The position numbers were made by a program, and so were the translations under genes. A stretch of 5,245 bases of DNA from an uncultured Cellvibrio sp. GTDB lineage: Bacteria > Pseudomonadota > Gammaproteobacteria > Pseudomonadales > Cellvibrionaceae. Shown piece after piece: positions 1 through 5,245 of this stretch. The DNA lies in contig CAMLRJ010000287.1 of NCBI GenBank assembly GCA_946482345.1, positions 1 to 5,245 of the forward strand. The letters are read 5' to 3'. The notes under the pieces were generated by a model. That model searched no databases, was not told the origin of the DNA, and saw only the letters and a program-made list of their open reading frames with translations. Position 1 is the stretch's first letter. The number at the start of each line of letters is the position of its first letter.

Positions 1-39
1 GGGAGAGGGGTAACAATTTCAATTCAAGAGAGCACGATC

Positions 40-471
40 ATGCAAATCAACTGCCCCCATTGTTTTACAACCAATAGAATTGAAAAAGAAAAATTGGCAG
101 ATAATCCTATTTGTGGAAAATGCAAAAAACCGATTTTCTTTGGCAAACCTGTGGAATTAAATCCCGGAAATGTATCAGCTTGTTTGGAAAAGAATGATAT
201 CCCGGTGATTGTCGATTGCTGGGCGCCATGGTGTGGGCCTTGCCAATCGTTTGCGCCAGTTTTTGAACAAGCTGCAAAATTATTTGAACCCAATTTGCGA
301 TTCGCCAAATTGAATACTGAAGCAGTGCCGAGTATTGGTAATGCCTGGCATATTCAAAGTATCCCGACGTTGATTTTATTTAAAGGCGGTCGTGAAGTGC
401 AGCGCATTTCTGGCGCTTTACCTATGCAACAATTGAAACAATGGATTCAACAATCCGGTGTGCTTTCTTAA
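40..471 (+). CDS. trxC: Thioredoxin 2 (zinc-binding thioredoxin, TrxC)
   Basis: Cytoplasmic thiol-disulfide reductase of 143 residues, close to the usual TrxC length of about 140. The N-terminus carries the TrxC zinc-binding module as two CxxC pairs, C5-P-H-C8 and C25-G-K-C28. A standard thioredoxin fold follows, with the active site W64-C-G-P-C68 and the conserved cis-proline segment I-P109-T. The family is known to reduce protein disulfides using electrons from thioredoxin reductase, and in some bacteria it is induced by oxidative stress. The ATG at 40 is preceded by a purine-rich AAGAGAG (26-32) at suitable spacing, and it starts exactly before the first zinc cysteine pair. One oddity is a cysteine at residue 60, in VDCWAPWCGPC, where a phenylalanine is usual. 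Only 39 bases of upstream sequence are present, and no promoter can be recognised in them. Identification is very secure. Confidence 0.96.
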   Translation: MQINCPHCFTTNRIEKEKLADNPICGKCKKPIFFGKPVELNPGNVSACLEKNDIPVIVDCWAPWCGPCQSFAPVFEQAAKLFEPNLRFAKLNTEAVPSIGNAWHIQSIPTLILFKGGREVQRISGALPMQQLKQWIQQSGVLS

Positions 472-486
472 TCTTATTATTAACAA

Positions 487-492
487 GCGAGG
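487..492 (+). promoter_or_regulatory. Ribosome binding site deciding the lipoprotein gene start
   Basis: GCGAGG ends 5 bases before the ATG at 498. It selects that ATG over an in-frame ATG at 441 that lies inside the end of trxC. Starting at 498 gives a well-formed lipoprotein signal peptide; starting at 441 would add 19 residues ahead of it. Confidence 0.7.
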
Positions 493-497
493 TTTCT

Positions 498-941
498 ATG
501 AAATCAACTATTAACAAAGTGGTTGCTCTTTCAGTTGTATTCGGTCTGGTTTTTCAATTGGTTGGTTGCGGCACCATATTGCACCCGGAAAGAAAAGGGC
601 AGGTGTCAGGGCAAATCGATCCCAAAATTGCGATTTTTGATGCAATTGGTTTGTTGTTCTTTTTTATTCCTGGCGTTATTGCTTTTGCAGTTGATTTTAG
701 CAATGGCACAATTTATTTGCCTGGAGGTCGCAGAGCCAGTTTGACACCGGAAGAAATGCAGAATTTGCGTCAAGATGATAATCAAGTGGATAAAGCAGAA
801 TTAATTAGTTTACTTCAACACAAAGGCATTATTGATAAAGGTATTACAGTGAACCAGGTTCAATTTAAAAAGTTGGATTCGGTTGCACAGGTAGAAGATC
901 ATTTGTCAGTTTCCGGTCAGCAGTTGGCTATGCTGGATTAG
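498..941 (+). CDS. Small predicted lipoprotein with a conserved hydrophobic segment, function unknown
   Basis: A 147-residue protein. Residues 1-23 form a lipoprotein signal peptide: basic MKSTINK, a hydrophobic core, then the lipobox L21-V-G-C24. Gly follows the cysteine and there is no Asp at +2, so outer-membrane sorting is expected by the Lol rule. After the short stretch GTILHPERKGQ comes a second hydrophobic segment at about residues 44-66 (IAIFDAIGLLFFFIPGVIAF). This resembles small lipoproteins with a CGT-hPERxGQ beginning found in Pseudomonas and relatives, as I recall the family; homologues have no established function. The C-terminal half (about 80-147) is polar and has no motif I recognise. 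The gene begins 26 bases after trxC on the same strand, so co-transcription is plausible but a functional link is not shown. The start at 498 is supported by a Shine-Dalgarno site and the signal peptide. Confidence 0.85.
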   Translation: MKSTINKVVALSVVFGLVFQLVGCGTILHPERKGQVSGQIDPKIAIFDAIGLLFFFIPGVIAFAVDFSNGTIYLPGGRRASLTPEEMQNLRQDDNQVDKAELISLLQHKGIIDKGITVNQVQFKKLDSVAQVEDHLSVSGQQLAMLD

Positions 942-971
942 TTCTTCTACCTGTAATTCTTTTTAATCGAG

Positions 972-2813
972 TCAGTACAAAGGCCGTAATTGATTTTCAG
1001 TTGCGGCCTTTTGCATTTTCCCCCGCCGTAAATTACCCAGAGCTTCTCTGAGTGTTTGTTTATCGAAATGATGACTGTTGGCCGCAAACAGATTGGCATC
1101 AAGTTGCGCCAAAATGTCCTGTAATGAGGCTGAGTCTGCCTGAACTGCAACATCGTGCAAACTTTGTATGCTATTGTTTTTCCAATAAAGTTTGGCCCAT
1201 TCGATAATTGCCTGACGAAGTTCAATCAGGTTATTTTGCTGTAAACATTCTTTTACTTGATTCCATGCATTGGTTTCAGATTCGATTGCCGCTTTTTCCA
1301 TTTCATTTTTTCGATGGATATAAGTATTAAAGCGTTGGCGTAAATTCCACCAGGCTAAAAAGAAAAAGACAGACAATAAACTGCTAATGGCCAGTGCGAT
1401 ATAAATCCATAAAGGTGTTTTGGTTTCAGTTTGAATATGATTGGAATCTATAGCGATTGAAGGTTCGTTGGTTTTTTCTTTGGATTTTTCCATTATTTGT
1501 TTTGCAGTTTCCACAATTTCATCCGCAGTTGGGCTGTGTCCGTTGGAACCTACAGATAAACTCACGGCTGGCAAACTGGCGACTTCGTATTCTTGTGTTT
1601 TTGTGTTCCACCATTCTATGCGTATTTCGGGCAGTGTGTATTTTCCATCTTTGTTGGGAACTATGGCGGTAGTTTCTATGCGCGAACCTTGAATTCCATT
1701 TTTGGTTTTTTGATCATCAGTTTGCGCCTGATCCTGATAAAAAGTTAAGCCATCAATAGAAGATGAAGTCAGTGGAGGAATTTGTGCAGCGGTTAAACCC
1801 TTGGCGGTAATCGTAATGGTGCGACTGATGGGTTCGCCCACTTTCATATTGTCCAGACCTGCACTCCAATGTTCACTGATATGCAAATTTTCTGCAGGCA
1901 ACCAATTGGTTTTATCTGCAGGTGCGGCATTGACAGTTAATGTTTTCTCTTCTGTCATCAGTCGCAAAATATTATTACTGCCTGACATTCTGCTCCAGAT
2001 ATCACCATCGTCTATTGCAACTTGATAACGTAAAGCAGGAATAGTGAGTGTTCCACTTTTTAATGGAAAAATGGCAAATCGTTTTTCAACAACCAGCGCC
2101 GGTTGATTGTTGATTGTTGTTTTATAATTTTGTTCATCCAGCTCGGTAACAAATGTATCAGGAATGGAAAGCGGGTCCAATTGTGCAGCGGTGAGGCTGA
2201 CGTTAGTGATTAATCTTACTGTAAAAATAACTTGTTCTTGCACGAACAAATTATCTTTGTCAGTCAGTATTTCAACACTTACAGGATCACTGCCCGATGC
2301 TTTGAATTGTGTCGATTGTTTTTCAACAGTAATTTCAATGGCGTCACTGATATTGCCATTGATGTCAAACGAAGGAATTAACAGCTTGCCCATTTTGCGA
2401 GGTGCCAGCATTAATTTCCATTGAGTGTAGGATTCGGATCGGCCGTTGACTATAGACATGCTCCGGCCACTTTGTGTGTGTAAAATTTCAAAATCTTTTT
2501 CCAGCAAGGAATAGTCGGGCGTTGCATTGGTTTGCGGTTCGTGACGCAAGGTCAGTGTTAATGTTTCGGAAATGCCGAGTGTGTCCCGATCTACGCTGGC
2601 GGTTAGGCTGTCAGCGAAGGTTGGTGTTGAAACGATAAAAAATAAAAAACAAAACAAACCCCACCCTAACCCTCCCCTTCGTAAGGGGAGGGGACTGATT
2701 GTGCTTCGTAGATATAAAAGAAGGGAGTGAAGTCCCTTCCCCTTGTGGAGGGGGAGGTTAGGAGGGGGTGCAAACATATTTTCTAATCGCAATAGTTTCA
2801 TCATGTTCATCAT
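972..2813 (-). CDS. batD: BatD family protein (Bat operon, beta-rich periplasmic membrane-anchored protein)
   Basis: About 613 residues from the ATG at 2813, within the usual BatD size range. A hydrophobic export segment (53-67, ending S-T-P-T-F-A before D68) is followed by a long beta-rich region. Its opening, SLTASVDRDTLGISETLTLTL, is typical of BatD, and the text that follows reads as repeated beta-sandwich modules to about residue 420. A single transmembrane helix lies at about 468-489, followed by a helical cytoplasmic tail (about 490-613). BatD is known as part of the Bat (Bacteroides aerotolerance) gene set; its biochemical role is unresolved. The start is not certain. GTG at 2816 overlaps the batB stop as GTGA, and ATG at 2813 overlaps it as TGATG; ATGs at 2810, 2804 and 2801 are also in frame. 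I prefer 2813, with translation coupled to batB and no clear Shine-Dalgarno site. Residues 16-52 are encoded by an inserted palindromic repeat, which gives an abnormally long stretch before the hydrophobic core. The stop codon lies close to a terminator-like hairpin. Confidence 0.92.
   Translation of the reverse strand: MMNMMKLLRLENMFAPPPNLPLHKGKGLHSLLLYLRSTISPLPLRRGGLGWGLFCFLFFIVSTPTFADSLTASVDRDTLGISETLTLTLRHEPQTNATPDYSLLEKDFEILHTQSGRSMSIVNGRSESYTQWKLMLAPRKMGKLLIPSFDINGNISDAIEITVEKQSTQFKASGSDPVSVEILTDKDNLFVQEQVIFTVRLITNVSLTAAQLDPLSIPDTFVTELDEQNYKTTINNQPALVVEKRFAIFPLKSGTLTIPALRYQVAIDDGDIWSRMSGSNNILRLMTEEKTLTVNAAPADKTNWLPAENLHISEHWSAGLDNMKVGEPISRTITITAKGLTAAQIPPLTSSSIDGLTFYQDQAQTDDQKTKNGIQGSRIETTAIVPNKDGKYTLPEIRIEWWNTKTQEYEVASLPAVSLSVGSNGHSPTADEIVETAKQIMEKSKEKTNEPSIAIDSNHIQTETKTPLWIYIALAISSLLSVFFFLAWWNLRQRFNTYIHRKNEMEKAAIESETNAWNQVKECLQQNNLIELRQAIIEWAKLYWKNNSIQSLHDVAVQADSASLQDILAQLDANLFAANSHHFDKQTLREALGNLRRGKMQKAATENQLRPLY
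979..1019 (+). terminator. Intrinsic terminator hairpin of the trxC/lipoprotein unit, inside the end of batD
   Basis: Positions 979-993 and 997-1011 form a continuous 15-bp stem around a TTT loop. The outer 8 bp are a perfect AAAGGCCG/CGGCCTTT match, and the inner part pairs with two G-T wobbles. On the plus strand the stem runs into TTTTGCATTTT, an interrupted T tract, about 40 bases after the lipoprotein stop. On the minus strand the tail is only TTTGTACTGA, so termination of the bat transcript there would be weaker. The hairpin lies wholly within the last codons of batD. Confidence 0.7.
2670..2692. repeat. Left REP-like hairpin of the palindromic element
   Basis: CCCTCCCCTT (2670-2679) pairs perfectly with AAGGGGAGGG (2683-2692) around a CGT loop, giving a 10-bp stem. 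The CCCCACCCTAA just outside the stem matches the outer end of the right arm. Confidence 0.85.
2735..2757. repeat. Right REP-like hairpin of the palindromic element
   Basis: CCTTCCCCTT (2735-2744) pairs with GGAGGGGGAGG (ending at 2757) around a GTG loop, a 10-bp stem with two T-G wobbles. It is an imperfect inverted copy of the left arm. The divergence between the arms suggests the element is not a very recent, perfect copy. Confidence 0.8.
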
Positions 2814-4783
2814 CACAAACGTTGGTCAGCTTCGTTATCCGGGGATTCCCAGGTGCCTTTCATTTTTTCGTATTGTTGTTTTCTGAATTCATTTTCGAAT
2901 TTCCTGCGCAGCAGTCCGCTCGGATCATCTGGAACCCTGCGTAACCATTGTTCCAGATTTTTTCGTTCCTCATCGGTCAACCCATCTTTTTGCAATTCCG
3001 CCAAAGCTTTTGCTTCCGCTTCTTTTTGTGCATCACTTTTTTGTTCTTCCGATTGGGCAGACGAAGTTTGTGATGCCAGATTCATTTGCGAACTTGCTGA
3101 GCTGGATGTCTGTGCATCCATTACAGAAGGATTGGCTTGCGATGAATTGGCCGCAGCATCCTGCATGGATTGATTTCCGGCAGAAGAATCTTGCCCACTG
3201 GATGAATCCTGTTGTTGATTCTGTTGCTGTGAATCCTGATTTTCTTGATCCTGATTCTGTTGTGATTGATCTTGTTGGTTTTGTTGTTGGTCCTGACTTT
3301 TTTGATCTTGAGAATTTTTGTTTTGCTGGTTTTTATCCTGCTGATTCTGATCCTGGTTATTTTGTTGATTGTCTTGCTGCTGTTCTTGTTGTTTTTTAAG
3401 CGCTTCTTCAACAATTTTTCGATTCTTTTGGGCATCTTCCAAATTGGCGTCTATGGACAAGGCTTTGTCATAGGCTGTAATGGCTTCTTTCAGTTGCCCT
3501 GATTTTGCCAATGCATTTCCCTGATTGTAGTGAGCAGTAGCGGTATTCTGATTTGCAAATTGTTTGGCTGCTTCTGCAAAGTTTCCCGCACGATATTCGG
3601 CACTGGCTTTCCATTCGGGTTGAGTAAATTGTTTGGCCGCTTCATCTGCTTTGTCAGCTTGCAGTTTTTCATAAGCTTGTTGATCTTTATTTTTCCAAAG
3701 ATCATCCCAGCCTAGAGCATGAGCTTGTTCGGGTGAAAACAATATGAAAGGCGTCAGAAAAACAACGGCCAACACTCCGCGACGAAATACATATAGGATT
3801 ACAGGCAACAACAATAAAACCAGCCAGTGGCCTTCATCAGCCCATTGATCAAAAGTGCGATTGCTGATTTTTTCTTCTTCGTTGTTATTTTTAAGATCCA
3901 TTTTAATATTCATCAGTGATGTAAAAGTTTTCATATCATCAACATCACTGGAAAGTGTTTTGTAGCGGCCACGATTTTCAAGTGCAAATTCATTCAAAGA
4001 CGCAGCATCCAGAAAACTGGTGACAATATCGTTGGATTTATCGCGCAAGAATCCGCCGTTGCGCGATGGAATAGGCGCAGGGTCTTTGCCACCTACGCCC
4101 AATATAGACAAACGAATGCCGGTTTCATCCTGAAGTTTTTTGTTGATAGTTTGTTGTGCATCAGGCGCGACGCCATCGGTGATTAATAACAGGTCGCCCT
4201 GATTTAATCCTGCATCTTTCAAGAGTTGAACTGCACGTGCGACGGCGGCCTCTGTATTACTACCTTGAGCGGGCATAAGGTTTGGGCTAAGCATAGGCAA
4301 TAAATTGCTGATGGTTTTTGAATCCTGGGTCAGTGGTGTTACAACATGTGCATCGGCACCGTAAACCAAAAGTGCAGTTTGGCCGTCCTGTCTTTCGCGT
4401 AATAGATCCGCAATTTTTAAACGCGCACGAACAATACGTGAAGGTTTGATATCTTCAGTCAACATTGACGGCGATAAATCCAACATAATAATTAATGCAT
4501 TGTTATTTTTTTCGACGGCGACTGGCAGTTTTTTCCAGCTTGGCCCTGCCAGTGCAATCGCTGCAATTATCCAGGCCAACATCAGTGCAATTAAATTGCC
4601 TGGCGATCTTCTAACGGTTTTACCTTCAAGTAAAAAGGGTAATAGTTCGGCTGAAATTAAATCTTGCCATTGACCGGAATTTTTTTGTTTTCGCCACAGC
4701 AGCACAATTATTGGCAGCAACAATAAAATCGCCCATAACCAGAGTGGCCGAATAAAATGGAAATTTTCAATAAATGAATCCAT
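2813..4783 (-). CDS. batB: BatB/BatC-type protein: membrane VWA domain fused to TPR domain
   Basis: A 656-residue protein from the ATG at 4783. Domains in order: transmembrane helix (14-30), second helix (63-79), a VWA domain (about 95-275), a third helix (320-333), a second signal-like hydrophobic stretch (334-356), TPR-type helices (about 390-450; the clearest repeat is around N420-QGNALAKSGQ), a Gln/Asn-rich linker (465-525), a Ser/Ala-rich stretch, and a charged C-terminal tail. The MIDAS metal site is intact: D102-L-S104-P-S106, T177, and D203 in ITDG. VWA proteins of this family are thought to mediate metal-dependent protein contacts in the envelope. The combination corresponds to BatB plus BatC, which are separate genes in Bacteroides; the fused form is common in gammaproteobacteria. 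The gene starts 4 bases after batA and its stop overlaps the batD start, so it sits inside the operon. A TTG at 4786 is also in frame, but the Shine-Dalgarno spacing favours the ATG. Confidence 0.93.
   Translation of the reverse strand: MDSFIENFHFIRPLWLWAILLLLPIIVLLWRKQKNSGQWQDLISAELLPFLLEGKTVRRSPGNLIALMLAWIIAAIALAGPSWKKLPVAVEKNNNALIIMLDLSPSMLTEDIKPSRIVRARLKIADLLRERQDGQTALLVYGADAHVVTPLTQDSKTISNLLPMLSPNLMPAQGSNTEAAVARAVQLLKDAGLNQGDLLLITDGVAPDAQQTINKKLQDETGIRLSILGVGGKDPAPIPSRNGGFLRDKSNDIVTSFLDAASLNEFALENRGRYKTLSSDVDDMKTFTSLMNIKMDLKNNNEEEKISNRTFDQWADEGHWLVLLLLPVILYVFRRGVLAVVFLTPFILFSPEQAHALGWDDLWKNKDQQAYEKLQADKADEAAKQFTQPEWKASAEYRAGNFAEAAKQFANQNTATAHYNQGNALAKSGQLKEAITAYDKALSIDANLEDAQKNRKIVEEALKKQQEQQQDNQQNNQDQNQQDKNQQNKNSQDQKSQDQQQNQQDQSQQNQDQENQDSQQQNQQQDSSSGQDSSAGNQSMQDAAANSSQANPSVMDAQTSSSASSQMNLASQTSSAQSEEQKSDAQKEAEAKALAELQKDGLTDEERKNLEQWLRRVPDDPSGLLRRKFENEFRKQQYEKMKGTWESPDNEADQRL
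3209..3391 (-). repeat. Gln/Asn-rich low-complexity segment within batB
   Basis: About 61 codons are almost entirely Gln, Asn, Asp, Lys, Ser and Glu, with no hydrophobic residue. They alternate CAA/CAG with AAT/AAC/GAT, so the DNA is a degenerate trinucleotide-like repeat. It separates the TPR part from the C-terminal tail and is predicted to be a flexible, disordered linker. Similar Q-rich linkers are usual in VWA-TPR Bat proteins, although their length varies. Confidence 0.85.
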
Positions 4784-4787
4784 CAAT

Positions 4788-5245
4788 TCATCCTCTTGGG
4801 AAAACGGGTTTTAATTTAAAAACCTGGGCTAGTGCCAGAATCAAACTGAGTAGCAATGCGAACGCCAATGGCCAATAAAAAAGAGTTTTCACCGGACGAA
4901 AAGTTTCTTCATCGGATTCACTGGGTTCAAGTTTGTCCAACTGATGATGGATGTTATCCAGTTCCTGCATACTGCGCGCACGAAAGTAAGCGCCGCCAGT
5001 TTTTTCAGCCATATTGTTCATGGCTTGTGCATCCACTTCCTGATCGTAAGGCGTAAACGCAATAGTGTAGATTTTTGTTTTTGCAGTTACTGCCAAATCT
5101 GTTGCTTGCTCCGGTGTGATGTCACCAGCCGTATTTTGTCCATCAGTTAATAAAATGATCACGCGTTTATTGTCGGGATAATCTTTTAATCGTTTAATTC
5201 CCAAAGCCACTGCATCACCAATTGCGGTGGCTTCACCCGCCAATC
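4788..5245 (-). CDS. batA: BatA family VWA protein, C-terminal part only
   Basis: The reading frame is open to the right window edge, so the N-terminus, including the first DxSxS part of the metal site, lies outside. About 151 residues are visible. They begin in the second half of a VWA domain, with the MIDAS threonine in GEATAIGDA, followed by the hydrophobic strand VIILL and T-D-G. The strand IYTIAF and the segment AEKTGGAYFRARS then close the domain, as in other BatA proteins. One transmembrane helix (about 20 residues from LFYWPLAFALLLSLILAL) and a short basic end complete it. The layout matches BatA, with helices at both ends anchoring a VWA domain in the inner membrane. The batB gene follows after 4 bases. 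The family identity rests on the domain pattern plus the adjacent batB and batD. The codon at 5243 is an internal TTG, not a start. Confidence 0.9.
   Translation of the reverse strand, partial: LAGEATAIGDAVALGIKRLKDYPDNKRVIILLTDGQNTAGDITPEQATDLAVTAKTKIYTIAFTPYDQEVDAQAMNNMAEKTGGAYFRARSMQELDNIHHQLDKLEPSESDEETFRPVKTLFYWPLAFALLLSLILALAQVFKLKPVFPRG
4791..4796 (-). promoter_or_regulatory. Ribosome binding site of batB, within the end of batA
   Basis: On the minus strand AGAGGA ends 7 bases before the ATG at 4783 but only 4 bases before the alternative in-frame TTG at 4786, so it supports the ATG. The site lies inside the last codons of batA, which implies coupled translation of the two genes. Confidence 0.75.

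Larger units (their letters stand above)
2659..2770. repeat. REPIN/MITE-like palindromic element inside the batD signal-peptide region
   Basis: A GC-rich island of about 112 bp in AT-rich surroundings. Both ends carry related sequence in inverted orientation. The left end reads CCCCACCCTAACCCTCCCCT and the right end, on the opposite strand, reads CACCCCCTCCTAACCTCCCC. Each end folds into its own hairpin, and the two arms are joined by about 40 bases of AT-richer sequence. Two REP units in inverted orientation is the REPIN arrangement, and such elements are mobilised by RAYT (REP-associated Y1 tyrosine) transposases. No transposase is present in the window. On the minus strand it is translated in frame as part of batD, giving the recognisable PPPNLPLHKGKG and SPLPLRRGGLGWG stretches. 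Dispersed repeats with this CCCTAACCCTCCCCTT look are familiar from many bacterial genomes, but copy number here cannot be seen from one window. Confidence 0.8.

Noticed and set aside
1..10. GGGAGAGGGG at the left edge as the end of another REP-like element
   Set aside because: It is purine-rich like the repeat arms, but it is too short and cut by the window edge. No palindrome can be verified.
24..308. Minus-strand 94-codon frame opposite trxC
   Set aside because: It lies opposite the conserved zinc-finger and active-site region of trxC and shows no domain of its own.
441..497. Upstream in-frame ATG at 441 as start of the lipoprotein gene
   Set aside because: It lies inside trxC, has no clear Shine-Dalgarno site and would put 19 residues ahead of a complete signal peptide. 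The ATG at 498 has a well-placed GAGG.
2659..2770. Short CRISPR-like array or an intrinsic terminator at the start of batD
   Set aside because: Only two inverted hairpins are present, not direct repeats with spacers. There is no T tract after either hairpin, and the coding frame runs through both.
3121..3435. Minus-strand 104-codon frame overlapping batB, rich in Lys, Ile, Asn and Arg
   Set aside because: It is the shifted frame of the Gln/Asn-rich repeat and has no domain or start signal.
2853..3502. Several overlapping plus-strand open frames opposite the C-terminal half of batB
   Set aside because: They are created by the repetitive Gln/Asn codons on the other strand, which lack stops when read in reverse. 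Their products are runs of Leu/Phe/Val with no ribosome binding sites, and the minus-strand gene is clearly real.
4788..5245. A complete small protein starting at 5243
   Set aside because: The codon there is an internal TTG. The sequence begins in the middle of a VWA domain and the frame is open to the window edge, so it is a truncated view of batA.

Overview
The window reads as a compact chromosomal stretch of a Gram-negative bacterium, most likely a gammaproteobacterium. The evidence is a zinc-finger thioredoxin of the TrxC type, a lipoprotein with a classical lipobox, and a Bat gene order (batA, then a VWA-TPR batB, then batD) of the type common in Pseudomonas- and Cellvibrio-like bacteria. 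Base composition looks AT-leaning by eye. I cannot name a genus from the sequence alone.

Layout: two short genes lie on the plus strand at the left, trxC (40-471) and a small predicted lipoprotein gene (498-941). They are 26 bases apart and may be co-transcribed. They converge on a minus-strand operon that fills the rest of the window. In its direction of transcription this operon contains the 3' part of batA (cut by the right window edge), batB fused to a TPR/BatC-like part (4783-2813), and batD (2813-972). The bat genes are separated by 4 bases and then overlap by 1 base, which indicates one translationally coupled transcript. The only non-coding space between the two gene sets is about 30 bases. 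A strong 15-bp hairpin followed by T-rich sequence sits there, inside the end of batD, and probably terminates the plus-strand transcript.

How the genes work together: BatA and BatB are membrane-anchored von Willebrand factor A proteins with MIDAS metal-binding residues. The TPR part of BatB and the beta-rich BatD are predicted to lie on the periplasmic side. In related genomes these genes accompany a MoxR AAA+ ATPase and a DUF58 protein, which would be expected beyond the right edge. The system is linked to envelope stress and aerotolerance, but its molecular function is not settled. TrxC is a cytoplasmic disulfide reductase.

The most unusual structure is a palindromic GC-rich element of about 110 bp (2659-2770). 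It consists of two inverted REP-like hairpins (REPIN/MITE-like) inside the batD signal-peptide region, and it is read through in frame as about 37 extra residues. I see no previously unknown multi-gene system here; the Bat operon is a known but poorly understood one.
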